Part shown: positions 37,284-48,513 of the stretch, piece after piece
Numbering within the stretch: position 1 is the stretch's first letter
How the letters are laid out: every line of letters starts with the position of its first letter
Assembly: GCA_900635495.1 (NCBI GenBank)
Contig: LR134136.1
Location: forward strand, 3,720,001-3,784,000
Direction of reading: 5' to 3'
Source of the DNA: Atlantibacter hermannii
GTDB taxonomy: Bacteria; Pseudomonadota; Gammaproteobacteria; Enterobacterales; Enterobacteriaceae
Length of the DNA stretch: 64,000 nucleotides
The notes under the pieces: generated by a model
Databases searched by the model: none
Seen by the model: the letters and a program-made list of their open reading frames with translations, nothing else
What the model was told of the DNA's origin: nothing
Made by a program: the position numbers and the translations under genes

Positions 37284-38756
37284 GTTGCTCTTCCTCATGG
37301 GTTTGCGGCTGCAATTTCACTTCAGCCAGATGACGCGCAATCTTGCCGATATTACCGGCACCCTGCACCAGAATCAGATCGTTGCCGGTAAGAACCGGCG
37401 CCAGCATGTCGGCAACCATTTTCGGTTCGGAAACCAGAATCGGGGTCGATCTTTCCGCGGCCACGAATGGTTCGGCAAAGTGAACGGCTGTCAGCGCCAG
37501 GGGATGGCCGCTTCGCCAGCGGGATAAACATCCAGCATTAACAGCGCGTCAACCTGGGAAAGCACATTGGCGAAATCGTCATACAGGTCGCGGGTGCGTG
37601 TGTAACGGTGCGGCTGGAAAATCATAACCAGATTTTTATCCGGCCAGCCTGCCCGCGCCGCTTTGATGGTGGCGTCTACTTCGGTTGGGTGATGGCCATA
37701 GTCATCGACCAACATGGCGGTACCCGCTTTACCGTTTACCGCAGCCAGCGGGGAATTCGCCGAGGAAATCAAAGCGTCGTCCGGTTCCCTGGAAGCTCTC
37801 CCAGCGCACGCAGAATAGCATCGTCTTCAATACCTTCTTCTGTGGCCACGGCCACCGCAGCCGCTGCATTAAGCGCATTATGGCGGCCCGGCGCATTCAG
37901 CGTCACATTCAACGCGGGCTTATCCTGGCGGTTGATAATGAAGTGGCCTTGCGCGCCTTGCTGTACATATTGTTCAACGCGGACGTCAGCGTCGTCGCTA
38001 AAGCCATAAGTGGTGGTTTGACGCCCAACGCGCGGCAATAACTCGCGGATCACCGGATCGTCAACACACATCACCGCACGTCCATAAAACGGCAAATTGT
38101 GCAGGAAGTTAATAAAAGTCTGCTTTAAGTTTTCGAAGTCGCCCTGGTAGGTATCCATATGATCGGCTTCGATATTGGTCACAATTGAAACCATGGGTTG
38201 CAGATGGAGGAACGACGCATCGCTCTCATCCGCTTCAGCGATCAAATAACGGCTGTGACCAAGACGCGCATGCACCCCAGCCGCTTTCCACCAGCCCGCC
38301 ATTGACGAAGGTCGGATCTAAACCGGCTTCGGCATAAATACTGGAAACCATTGCGGTGGTCGTGGTTTTGCCATGGGTCCCGGCAATCGCGATGCCGTGA
38401 CGAAAACGCATCAGTTCCGCCAGCATTTCCGCACGACGGATCACAGGAATACGCGCCTCATGGGCCGCGACGATTTCCGGGTTATCGGCCGCGATGGCGC
38501 TGGATACCACCACTACGCTGGCATCGCTGACGTTTTCAGGGCGGTGGTTAAAATAAATAGTGGCCCCTAAATCAGACAGTTGCTGCGTAACCGGGTTGGG
38601 CGCTAAGTCAGATCCGCTGATCTGATAGCCTTCATTGGCCAGCACTTCGGCAATACCGCCCATGCCAGCACCGCCGATGCCGACAAAATGAATGTGCCGG
38701 ACGCGACGCATCTCGGGCACGATAGAACGCAGTTTCGCCAGTTGTTGTGTATTCAT
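37276..38756 (-). CDS. murC: MurC, UDP-MurNAc-L-alanine ligase (frame broken by five extra bases)
   Basis: Four frame segments add up to the 491-residue MurC once five inserted bases are removed: at about 38288-38289, 37790, 37751-37754, 37500-37503 and 37442-37445, all in short homopolymers. Visible motifs are VGIGGAGMGGIAEVL, the P-loop AGTHGKTTTTAM, EADESDASFLHLQP, NALNAAAAVAVA and DDYGHHPTEVDATI. It adds L-alanine to UDP-MurNAc. The protein is essential and the corrected length matches E. coli exactly, so the indels are read as sequencing errors. Confidence 0.93.
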
Positions 38757-38826
38757 TCTTCTAAAGCCTTTGGCATCAACGCCTTAACATCTCAAAATCA
38801 CGCGGATCAAATATTGTCCGCAAGAA

Positions 38827-39895
38827 TTACGCCTGAGTAACAGCGCACACTTCATGGGCCACACGTTCAGTCGCATCGACGATGGCGGCACCACGCGCTC
38901 GCTTAGCCATAGCTAACAGCGTTGCCCGGTCCCATCCCGCCAGCGTTTCGCTGACAGCATCAACGGTGAACTGCGGCTGTTCAAATATTTTCGCCGCCCC
39001 GGCTTTTTCCAGGGGCAGCGCGTTCCAGTACTGCTGGCGATCCTTGTGCTGGAAAGGCACAAAGATCGCAGGCAGACCGGCAGCGGCGATTTCACTCACG
39101 GTTAATGCCCCTGAGCGACACACCACCACATCGGCCCAGCTATAGGCCGCTGCCATATCATCAATAAATTCAGTCACTTTATGCTGAGGCTGTCCGGCTT
39201 CGGCATAAGCCTGCTGAACCTCATTAAGCGCGCCTTTGCCGCACTGGTGCCAGAGCGTAATGCGCTCGCCCAGACGTCCTGCTACCTGCGGCATCGTCTG
39301 GTTAAGGATGCGCGCGCCCTGTGAACCGCCCACCACTAACACACGTACCGGGCCAGAACGTCCGGCCAGGCGCAGTTCCGGCTCCGGCAACGCCAGCACG
39401 TCAGTGCGTACCGGGTTACCCACTACGTCTGCATTGGGGAACGCGCCGGGAAACGCCTGCATCACTTTACGGGCGATTTTCGCCAGCCATTTATTGGTCA
39501 ACCCGGCAATACCGTTTTTGCTCGTGTAATACAACCGGAATGCCAAGCGACCAGGCTGCCAGACCGCCAGGCCCGGAAACATATCCCCCCATGCCCAGCA
39601 CCACATCCGGCTGATAGCGTTTCATGATGGCGCGAGCCTGACGCCAGGCATTAAAAATGCGCATCGGCGCTAACAGCAGGGCTTTAATGCCCTTGCCGCG
39701 CAAGCCTGAGATTCGGATAAAATCAATATCAATGCCATGACGCGGCACTAAATCTGCTTCCATTCGGTCAGCCGTTCCCAGCCAACGTACCTGCCAACCC
39801 TGAGCCATTAAGTGATGCGCAACGGCCAAACCCGGGAAAACATGGCCCCCGGTGCCGCCTGCCATCACCATTAACCGTTTCGTCTGGCCGCTCAT
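38827..39895 (-). CDS. murG: MurG, lipid II synthase (frame broken by one extra base)
   Basis: Two frames join into the 355-residue GT-B glycosyltransferase of E. coli length. It transfers GlcNAc to lipid I on the inner membrane face. GGTGGHVFPGLA (G-loop) near the N-terminus, LGMGGYVSGPGGLAA, VVGGSQGARILNQ and PFQHKDRQQYWNA are intact. The break is an A5 run on the reverse strand (T run at 39515-39519); four A gives VLHEQNGIAGLTNKW. It overlaps ftsW by 4 bp. Confidence 0.95.
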
Positions 39896-41145
39896 CGGGC
39901 ACTCCTTGTAAACGCCTGCGCCTTTTCCAGACGCGTTTCATAATCAATCCGTAACAGCAGCATGATCGCGGTCGACATAATCAGTAAGCTCGAACCACCG
40001 TAACTGATCAGCGGCAGGGTCAAACCTTTGGTGGGCAACATACCCGCTGCCGCCCCGACGTTAACCAGCGCCTGGAAGCTAAACCAAATGCCGATGGAGC
40101 AGGCCAAAAACCCTGAAAAACGCTGGTCGGTTTCCAGTGCGCGACGCCCAATCGACATGGCGCGAAAAGCGACGAAGAATACCATCAAAAGGGCCAGCAC
40201 TACACCGATATAGCCGAGCTCTTCGCCAATGATCGAGAAGATGAAGTCAGTGTGCGCTTCCGGCAAATACTCCAGTTTCTGAACCGAGTTTCCTAAGCCC
40301 TGCCCCCAAAGTTCTCCACGCCCGAACGCCATCAACGATTGCGTCAGCTGGTAGCCGCTGCCGAACGGATCTTCCCAGGGGTTCCAGAACGAAGTAACGC
40401 GCCGGATACGATAAGGTTCCGCCAGAATCAGCAGCACGACCGCTGAAATGCCCATGCCGATGATGGCGATGAATTGCCAGAGTTTAGCGCCTGCTAAAAA
40501 CAGCATCGCCAACGTCGTCACAAACAGCACAACAACGGTTCCGAGGTCAGGCTGAGCGAGCAGCAGCACCGCCATCACCAGGATAACGCCCATCGGTTTT
40601 AAGAATCCCCGCAGGTTGTTTCGGACTTCATCCACCTTACGGACCAGATAGTTCGACAAATAGCAAAACAACGACAGTTTCGAAAACTCGGCAGGCTGAA
40701 TACGCAACGGCCCCAGTGCAATCCAGCGTGAGGCCCCGTTAACCGAGCTCCCCACCACCAGTACGATCAGCAGCATCACAATAGACGCGATTAATAATGC
40801 GGCGCTGTAACGCTGCCAGACTTCCATCGGCATTCGTAGCGTCACCATCGCCAGCATAAACGCCAGCAGGATATAGATCGCGTCGCGCTTGGCGAACAGG
40901 AACGGATCTTCCGCAAGGCGTTGGCCCACGGGCATCGACGCCGACGTCACCATAATAAAACCGATCGCCGCCAGCCCGAAGGTCAGCCACAGCAGCGTAC
41001 GGTCATACATCACGATGCTGTTGGCGTCTTTATCCCGCGACCCCATCACCCAGCCTTTTAATGCCACGAACAGCCATGCCAGGATGCCGAATCCCGGAAG
41101 GCGTGGCGCGCGTGGCAGGCGCAGGCGAGGAAGAGACAACCGCAT
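39892..41145 (-). CDS. ftsW: FtsW, SEDS-family peptidoglycan polymerase
   Basis: A complete 417-residue SEDS membrane protein (E. coli 414) with ten predicted helices. It polymerises lipid II at the septum together with FtsI. The family motif EELGYIGVVLALLM and the segment LPLISYGGSSLLIM near the C-terminus are present. Its ATG overlaps the murD stop by one base and its stop overlaps the murG start by 4 bp. Confidence 0.97.
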   Translation of the reverse strand: MRLSLPRLRLPRAPRLPGFGILAWLFVALKGWVMGSRDKDANSIVMYDRTLLWLTFGLAAIGFIMVTSASMPVGQRLAEDPFLFAKRDAIYILLAFMLAMVTLRMPMEVWQRYSAALLIASIVMLLIVLVVGSSVNGASRWIALGPLRIQPAEFSKLSLFCYLSNYLVRKVDEVRNNLRGFLKPMGVILVMAVLLLAQPDLGTVVVLFVTTLAMLFLAGAKLWQFIAIIGMGISAVVLLILAEPYRIRRVTSFWNPWEDPFGSGYQLTQSLMAFGRGELWGQGLGNSVQKLEYLPEAHTDFIFSIIGEELGYIGVVLALLMVFFVAFRAMSIGRRALETDQRFSGFLACSIGIWFSFQALVNVGAAAGMLPTKGLTLPLISYGGSSLLIMSTAIMLLLRIDYETRLEKAQAFTRSAR

Positions 41146-42460
41146 CAGCCTAGCTCCTTCGCAAGGCGGGTAAACACATCGCCGCGCTGTTCAAAGTTTT
41201 TAAACTGGTCGAGGCTGGCGCAGGCAGGTGACAGAAGAACCATATCTCCTGGCTGAACCTTGCCGGCGATAATCCGCATCGCTTCTTCCATGGTATTCGT
41301 CCGGGTAGCGACTTCAGGACGCAACGCAGCCAGCTCCGCTCCGTCGCGGCCAAAACAGTACAGATGGATGTTATTTCCCTGCAGGTAGCGATTGAGCGGC
41401 GAAAAATCGGCGGATTTACCGTCCCCACCCAGCAACAAATGCAGCGTGCCATCCACATGCAGGCCGTTAAGCGCTGCTTCCGTGCTACCGACATTGGTGG
41501 CTTTGGAATCATTAATCCAGCGCACGCCGTTATGGTCGTAAGCCAGCTGGAAGCGGTGCGCCAGGCCAGTAAAGGTGGTCAACGCCTGCAGACTACTGGA
41601 GCGTGGCAAACCCACGGCATCCGCCAGAGCCAGCGCCGCCAGGGCATTGGTATAATTATGGCGCCCGACGATTTTCATCTCTTTCGCATTGAGGATCTTC
41701 TCGCCCTTCACCCGCAACCAGGTGTCGCCCTGTTGATGATTCAGGTGGTAATCACCCACATCAATCCCAAAGCTTACGCAACGCTCATCGGCACCGCGTA
41801 CCGGCATAGTGAGCGCGTCGTCGGCGTTTACCACACAGACCTGCGCGTTTTCATAAATTTTGAGTTTGCGGCGCGATATTGCTGAAGCCCGAACGGATAG
41901 CGATCCATATGATCTTCCGTTACGTTGAGCACGTTCGCCGCTTTGGCGCGCAGGCTATAGGTGGTTTCCAGCTGGAAACTGGAGAGCTCCAGTACATAGA
42001 GCTCTTTTTCAGGATCCAGCAGCATCAGCGCAGGCAGGCCGATATTACCGCCCACACCAACGCTGACACCCGCCGCTTTCGCCATTTCGCCCACCAGCGT
42101 CGTTACGGTACTTTTACCGTTTGAGCCGGTGATGGCGACGATGGGCGCTTGCGCTTCACGACAGAACAGCTCGATATCGCCAATGATTTCAATCCCTGCA
42201 TCCGCCGCCGCGCTCAGTGAAGGATGCGCCAGCGCGATGCCGGGGCTGGCGATGATCAGGTCTGCGTCCAGCAACCAGTTGTCATTCAACGATCCCAGAT
42301 GGCGTTCGACAGCCTCAGGAAGATTATCAAGGCCCGGCGGCGCCTGGCGTGTATCCATCACACGCGGCGTCACACCGCGCGCCAGGAAAAAGTCCACGCA
42401 GGAGAGTCCGGTTAATCCGAGACCGATGATGACGACTTTCTTACCCTGATAATCTGCCAT
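41145..42460 (-). CDS. murD: MurD, UDP-MurNAc-L-Ala:D-Glu ligase (frame broken by one missing base)
   Basis: Two frames join into the 438-residue ligase of E. coli length. The P-loop AITGSNGKSTVTTLV (about 109-123), ELSSFQLETT and LNVTEDHMDRYP are in the first frame. WINDSKATNVGSTEAAL and LSPACASLDQFKNFEQRG are in the second. The break is a missing base in the T run at 41864-41866; adding it gives QYRAAKLKIYENAQVCVVN. It adds D-glutamate to the muramyl peptide. Essential, so a sequencing error is likely. Confidence 0.95.
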
Positions 42461-42462
42461 GA

Positions 42463-43545
42463 TTAACGTACCTTCAGCGTCGCCAGGCCAATCAGCACCA
42501 GCATCAGCGAAATAATCCAGAAGCGCACAATGACACGCGGTTCCGGCCAGCCTTTCAGTTCATAGTGGTGATGGATCGGCGCCATGCGGAAAATACGTTG
42601 CCCGCGCAGCTTAAACGACCCCACCTGAAGGATCACCGACAGGGTTTCCACAACAAATACGCCGCCCATGATCACTAACAGGAATTCCTGACGCAGTAGC
42701 ACTGCAATAATGCCCAGTGCGCCGCCGAGTGCCAGGGAACCGACGTCACCCATAAAGACCTGCGCCGGATAGGTGTTGAACCACAGGAAACCGAGCCCTG
42801 CGCCGACGATGGCCGTACAGACAATCACTAACTCGCCTGCATGACGCAGATATGGAATATGCAAATAGTTCGCGAAATTCATGTTGCCGGTCGCCCAGGC
42901 AACCAGCGCGAAACCTGCCGCGACGAACACCGTCGGCATAATCGCCAGGCCATCCAGACCGTCGGTCAGGTTGACTGCGTTACCGGTGCCGACAATCACG
43001 AAATACGCCAGGATCACATAGAAAATGCCCAGTTGCGGCATGACATCTTTAAAGAACGGCACCACCAGTTCTGTTGCCGGCGTGTCTTTGCCTGCCATAT
43101 ACAGAGCAAACGCCACTGTCAGCGCAATCACCGACATCCAGAAGTACTTCCAGCGGGCAATCAGGCCTTTGGTATCTTTACGAACCACCTTGCGGTAATC
43201 GTCAACAAAGCCCACCGCGCCATAACCCACCAGTACAAACAGAACGCACCACACGTAAGGGTTTGACGGATAAGCCCACAACAGCACGGAAATGACGATA
43301 GAGGTCAGGATCATAATCCCGCCCATGGTCGGCGTACCGCGTTTGCTGAAATGCGACTCAGGACCATCGTTACGTACGACCTGGCCGAAGGAGAGCTTTT
43401 GTAAATGCGCGATCATGCGCGGCCCCATCCATAAGGAGATAAACAGGGCGGTCAGCAGGCTGACAATGGCGCGAAACGTCAGGTAGGAAAAGACGTTGAA
43501 GCCGGAATAATATTTGACCATATACTCGGCCAGCCAAACTAACAT
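42463..43545 (-). CDS. mraY: MraY, phospho-MurNAc-pentapeptide translocase
   Basis: A complete 360-residue integral membrane enzyme of E. coli length, forming lipid I from UDP-MurNAc-pentapeptide and undecaprenyl phosphate. Active-site segments are visible: VGFVDDYRKVVRKDTKGL (Asp pair near 115), NAVNLTDGLDGLA (about 190-202) and the cytoplasmic HHHYELKGWPEPRV loop. The start overlaps the murF stop by 7 bp. Confidence 0.98.
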   Translation of the reverse strand: MLVWLAEYMVKYYSGFNVFSYLTFRAIVSLLTALFISLWMGPRMIAHLQKLSFGQVVRNDGPESHFSKRGTPTMGGIMILTSIVISVLLWAYPSNPYVWCVLFVLVGYGAVGFVDDYRKVVRKDTKGLIARWKYFWMSVIALTVAFALYMAGKDTPATELVVPFFKDVMPQLGIFYVILAYFVIVGTGNAVNLTDGLDGLAIMPTVFVAAGFALVAWATGNMNFANYLHIPYLRHAGELVIVCTAIVGAGLGFLWFNTYPAQVFMGDVGSLALGGALGIIAVLLRQEFLLVIMGGVFVVETLSVILQVGSFKLRGQRIFRMAPIHHHYELKGWPEPRVIVRFWIISLMLVLIGLATLKVR

Positions 43546-44896
43546 GTCGCGTTCTCCTGTAATGCGCGAACCACCTCTTCCATGGCGGAGCTGCGTGAAC
43601 CCTTCACTAAAATTGTCATAATCTTATGTTCCGCCCGTAACGCGTTAAGACGTTCGATGACGGCTTTTTTATCCTGAAAATGTTCGCCTGCGCCGCTGGC
43701 CTGGCTCAAAATTTCGCTGGCTTTGCCAACGCTTAATACTTTATCGACACCGCCGCTTTCGCCGCCTCGCCGACTTCGCGATGGCAGGCCTCGGACTCAG
43801 CGCCTAATTCCGCCATATCGCCCACCACCATGACGCGGTAGCCCGGCATTTCGCTCAGTACCTGCGCCGCCGCCGTCATCGAGCCAACGTTCGCGTTATA
43901 ACTGTCATCCAGCAGCAGTTGGTTTTCTGTCAGTGTGATCGGGAACAGACGGCCCGGTACGGCTTTCAGTTTCGCAAGCCCGGCTTTGATCGCGTTATGG
44001 CCTGCACCGACTGCCATCGCCAACGCGCTCGCCGCGAGGGCGTTTGCGATGTTATGCCGCCCCGGCAGAGGCAGCAGCACGTCCACATTTCCGGTTGGCG
44101 TGACAATCGTCAGCTCGGTGCCGCGGCTGGTAATATGCACATTGGTCGCGCTGAAATCGCTACCGGCAGCGTTCGGTGAGAAGCGCCACACTTTGCGATC
44201 GCCAATCACGCTCTGCCAGTTGAGCCAGTCGTTATTGTCGGCATTCAGGATCGCGATGCCGTCCTGCGGAAGGCCGGAATAAATCTCGCCTTTCGCTTTC
44301 GCCACACCAGCCAGCGACCCAAACCCCTCCAGATGCGCGGCGGCGAGATTATTCACCAGCGCCGCTTCCGGCCGGGTCAGCGCCACAGTCCAGGCGATTT
44401 CGCCCTGATGATTAGCGCCCAGTTCAATCACTGCGTACTGGTGCTCTGGCGTCAGGCGAAGCAATGTCATCGGCACGCCGATGTCATTATTTAGATTACC
44501 GGCGGTAAAAAGTGTATTGCCGCATTCACTTAGGATGGATGCGGTCATCTCTTTAACAGAGGTTTTACCCGAAGAACCGGTTAACGCCACAACACGCGTC
44601 GGTACCTGTGAGCGCACCCACGCCCCGAGTTCGCCAAACGCATGACGCGTGTCGGCGACGATAATCTGCGGCAACGCCACATCCACCGGTCGGCTGACCA
44701 GCAATGCCCCTGCCCCGCCTTGCTGAGCGGTTTGCACAAAATCGTGCGCATCAAAACGCTCGCCTTTCAGCGCCACAAACAGACATCCCGGCGTTAATTT
44801 GCGGGTATCAGTGGTCACGGCCTCGATGGAGCGGTCATCGCCACGTAATTCGCCACCTAACACCGTGGCGAGCTGTTTTAAAGAAACCGGGATCAT
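43539..44896 (-). CDS. murF: MurF, D-Ala-D-Ala-adding ligase (frame broken by one missing base)
   Basis: The first frame gives MIPVSLKQLATVLGG through HREVGEAAKAA; restoring one G near 43750-43751 continues as GVDKVLSVGKASEIL and ends in ALQENATC at 43539. The total is 452 residues, as in E. coli. P-loop ALTGSSGKTSVKEM, ELGANHQGEI and LLLDDSYNANVGSM are visible. It adds the D-Ala-D-Ala made by DdlB. The end overlaps mraY by 7 bp and the start overlaps murE by 4 bp. Confidence 0.95.
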
Positions 44897-46380
44897 GCGA
44901 CAACTCCCAGTAAACGAGCGGCGGTCACACGGTCTGAATAGTCCAGACGGCGCGCACCAACGATTTGGTAATCCTCATGCCCTTTACCGGCAATCAGAAC
45001 GACGTCATTTTCTTTAGCCTGCATGATCGCATTGGTTACCGCTTCGGCCCGGCCTTCAACGGCGCGAGCGCGACCAGCGTCCATCATTCCTGCCAGAATG
45101 TCGGTGATAATCGCTTTCGGATCTTCGGTACGCGGGTTGTCGTCGGTAACGACCACCACATCGGCGAACTGCTCGGCAATGGCGCCCATCAGCGGACGTT
45201 TGCCTTTATCGCGGTCTCCACCACAACCGAACACGCACCACAGCTTGCCCGCGCAATGTAGTCGCGCGGCTTCCAGCGCTTTTTCCAGCGCGTCAGGCGT
45301 ATGGGCGTAATCCACGACCACGGTCGGTTTGTTCGGCGCACTGAACACTTCCATGCGGCCACACACCGGTTGTAAACGCGGAGCTGTTTCCAGCAATGCC
45401 GGCAGCGGATAATCCAGCGCCAGTAACGTTGCCAGCGCCAACAGCAGATTACTGACATTAAATGCCCCCATCAGGCGGCTCTCAATTTCGCCAGTGCCCC
45501 ATGAGGATTCAAAACGGATAGTCGCCCCGCTATCGTGATAATTCACGTCACTGGCCTTCAGCCAGCGGCCATGACAGGCGGGATTGATGTGGTCTTCCAT
45601 CGAAACCGCAACGGCATCGGGCAACTGGGTCAGCCAACGACGGCCTACCTCGTCATCGGCGTTAATGATCGCCTGACCATAGTGATGAGAGGAAAAGAGT
45701 TGCCATTTAGCGGCTTCATAGCTCTCCATGTCGCCATGGTAGTCCAGATGGTCGCGGCTCAGGTTGGTGAACGCACTGGCGGCAAAGGTCAGCGCCGCAA
45801 CACGGTGCTGCACCAGACCGTGAGAAGAGACTTCCATCGCGGCAAAAGTTGCGCCCTGATCGGCCAATCCGCCCAACACCTGTTGAACATCCACGGCGGA
45901 ACCGGTGGTATTTTCGGTCGGACTGACTTTGCCCAGTAAACCGTTACCCACGGTGCCCATTACCGCGCTGGTTTCGCCTAACAGCTGAGTCCATTGCGCC
46001 AGTAATTGCGTGGTGGTAGTTTTCCCGTTGGTGCCTGTTACGCCCACCAGGCGGAGCCGTTGACTCGGCTCATGGTAAAAACGGCCCGCCAACGCGGAAA
46101 GCCGTTCGTTTAACTGTTCGAGAAAGATAACCGGAACGCCGTGAATTTCACGGACTTCACCGTCAGTGGCTTCGCCTTTCGCTTCCGCCACAATGGCAGC
46201 TACACCTTGCGCTATCGCCTGCGGGATAAATCGACGCCCGTCCGCCTGATGACCGACCACTGCCACAAAGAGATCGCCTGCGGCAGCCAAACGGCTGTCG
46301 AGCGTCATCTCACGTAGCGCGCGCGCAGGTAAACCCGTTACCCACGGCGCAAGAAGGTCGCGCAAATTACGATCTGCCAC
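44893..46380 (-). CDS. murE: MurE, meso-diaminopimelate-adding ligase
   Basis: A complete 495-residue ligase of E. coli length that adds meso-diaminopimelate to UDP-MurNAc-L-Ala-D-Glu. The P-loop GVTGTNGKTTTTQLLAQW lies at about 113-130. The DAP-specificity motif DNPRTEDP (DNPR) lies near 413-420, typical of Gram-negative MurE. It overlaps ftsI by 14 bp and murF by 4 bp. Confidence 0.98.
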   Translation of the reverse strand: MADRNLRDLLAPWVTGLPARALREMTLDSRLAAAGDLFVAVVGHQADGRRFIPQAIAQGVAAIVAEAKGEATDGEVREIHGVPVIFLEQLNERLSALAGRFYHEPSQRLRLVGVTGTNGKTTTTQLLAQWTQLLGETSAVMGTVGNGLLGKVSPTENTTGSAVDVQQVLGGLADQGATFAAMEVSSHGLVQHRVAALTFAASAFTNLSRDHLDYHGDMESYEAAKWQLFSSHHYGQAIINADDEVGRRWLTQLPDAVAVSMEDHINPACHGRWLKASDVNYHDSGATIRFESSWGTGEIESRLMGAFNVSNLLLALATLLALDYPLPALLETAPRLQPVCGRMEVFSAPNKPTVVVDYAHTPDALEKALEAARLHCAGKLWCVFGCGGDRDKGKRPLMGAIAEQFADVVVVTDDNPRTEDPKAIITDILAGMMDAGRARAVEGRAEAVTNAIMQAKENDVVLIAGKGHEDYQIVGARRLDYSDRVTAARLLGVVA

Positions 46381-48132
46381 CTGTTCCCTCTGCTTGATTA
46401 ATTACAAATTCACTCTTTTCGCCCGTAGCCAGGGCATCTGGTTCGATATTCATGGTGCGTAATACGCCGCCCATTATGGCTCCGAACACCGGTGCAGAAA
46501 CGGCACCACCGTAATATTTACCTGCCTGCGGGTCGTTAATGACCACCACCAGCGCAAAGCGCGGATGGCTCGCCGGAGCGACGCCCGCGGTGTAAGCAAT
46601 ATATTTATTGATGTAGCGCCCATCGGGGCCTACTTTTTTCGCCGTACCGGTCTTGATGGCGATGCGGTAACCTTTGATTGCCGCCTTCACGCCGCCGCCG
46701 CCTGGCAGCGCCACGCTTTCCATCATATGCACGACGGTACGTACTACGGATTCATTGAAATACGCTCGCCGGGTACCGGCGGGTCGACTTTGGTTATCGA
46801 CAGGGGACGATAAATCCCATAGCTGCCGATGGTTGCGTAGACTCGCGCTAACTGTAACGGCGTTACCATTAGCCCGTAGCCGAAAGAGAAGGTGGCCCTC
46901 TCTATGTCAGACCACCGTTGTTTTTGAGGATATAAGCCACTGCGTTCTCCGACCAACCCCAAATTGGTCGCTTTACCCAGTCCAAAACGTGAGTAAGTAT
47001 CTACCAACGCTGAGGACGGCATCGCTAACGCCAGCTTTGAAACACCGACGTTACTCGACTTCTGTAACACCCCGGTCAGGGTTAACTCGCTGTAACGCGC
47101 CACGTCTTTGATCTCATGACCATTGATGCGATACGGGACAGTATTCAGTACGGTATTTTCGTTTACCACGCCGCGTTGCAGCGCCGTCATCACCACCATC
47201 GGTTTGACCGTCGAACCGGGTTCGAAGACGTCTGTAATGGTGCGGTTACGCATAATGTCTTTCGGCGTGCCCGAAATATTGTTCGGGTTGTAAGAGGGAC
47301 TGTTGGCCATCGCCAGCACTTCGCCCGTGTTCACGTCCACCAGCACGGCACTACCGGATTCGGCTTTGTTGAACGCCACCGCGTTGTTCAGTTCGCGATA
47401 AACCAGCGCCTGGAGGCGCTCATCAATACTCAGCGCCAGATTGTGCGCCGCCTGGCTGTCAGTGGACGAGATGTCTTCAATAACCCGGCCATAACGGTCT
47501 TTACGCACGATACGCTCGCCGGGTTGACCGGTGAGCCATTTATCAAAGCTTTTCTCTACGCCTTCAATGCCCTGGCTGTCGACGTTGGTGAAGCCAATCA
47601 GGTGAGCGGTTACTTCGCCGGAAGGGTAATAACGACGAGATTCATCGCGCAGATGAATCCCGGGTAATTTGAGTTTTTTGATGTAATCGCCGATATCAGG
47701 ATTGACCTGACGGGCAAGGTAGATGAAGCGCCCCTTCGGGTTAGCGTTAACGCGCGAGGAGAGCTGGTCCAGCGGCAGTTTCAACGCATCGGACAGCGCT
47801 TTCCAGCGGTTATCAAGGGTGATGCCTCCCGCGTCATGGAGTTCCTTGGGATCGGCCCACACCGCCCGGACCGGGACGCTGACCGCTAACGGGCGGCCTG
47901 AACGGTCGGTAATCAGGCCGCGCGACGTCGCCACTTCCTGAACGCGTAGTGAGCGCATGTCGCCCTGACGAACCAGCATATCGGGAGCAATAATCTGTAG
48001 ATACGCCACACGCGCCAGCAATAAAGCCAGCGCCAGGAAAATACACCCGCAGAGCAACGCAAAACGCCAACTGATAAAGTTGGCCTGTTCTTCCTGGCGT
48101 TTCGGTTTAAGCGTTTTTGCCGCTGCTCTCAT
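46367..48132 (-). CDS. ftsI: FtsI (PBP3), septal transpeptidase (frame broken by one missing base)
   Basis: Two frames join into a 588-residue class B penicillin-binding protein of E. coli length. It has one N-terminal membrane helix, then the transpeptidase motifs: STVKPM (active-site serine near 307), SSN near 359, and KTGTAKK near 494. The break is a missing base in the A run at 46758-46760; restoring it gives GERIFNESVVRTVVHMMESV. It crosslinks septal peptidoglycan with FtsW and is the target of aztreonam-type beta-lactams. Essential. Confidence 0.95.
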
Positions 48133-48147
48133 GCCTGCTCTAAATCC

Positions 48148-48513
48148 TTATTTCTGAACCACGATATTTTCCTGGGATGGATCGACATGCTGCATCTGCA
48201 GCTTTTCAGTCGCGATCCGTTCAACCCGGCTGTGGTCGCCGAGTGCATTCTCTTCAAGTATCAGGTTGCGCCATTCGATATCCAGCGCATCACGCTCCAG
48301 CACCAGTTGCTCACGTTGCGCCGTCAACAAACGGGTGTGATGCGCGGTGGTCACCACGGAAATCGCAGTGACGATGATAATAATGAACAGGCAGAGTGGC
48401 AGCTTCCCATGTCGCAACAGATCGCCGCCGATCACGCCAGGCAATGCATGGCGCTCGTTGCTTCCCAGCGTTCCGGTAACTTTGCTTAGGGCTTCCGTCA
48501 CTCTGCCGATCAT
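48148..48513 (-). CDS. ftsL: FtsL, bitopic division protein
   Basis: A complete 121-residue protein of E. coli length. It has a cytoplasmic N-terminus, one membrane helix (LPLCLFIIIIVTAISVVTTAH, about 38-58), and a periplasmic leucine-zipper-like coiled coil (LLTAQREQLVLERDALDIEW). It forms the FtsQLB complex that activates FtsWI. It overlaps rsmH by 4 bp and precedes ftsI by 15 bp. Confidence 0.97.
   Translation of the reverse strand: MIGRVTEALSKVTGTLGSNERHALPGVIGGDLLRHGKLPLCLFIIIIVTAISVVTTAHHTRLLTAQREQLVLERDALDIEWRNLILEENALGDHSRVERIATEKLQMQHVDPSQENIVVQK

Noticed and set aside
37276..38756. murC as a true pseudogene
   Set aside because: The enzyme is essential, all motifs persist and the corrected length is exactly that of the family; sequencing error is far more likely.
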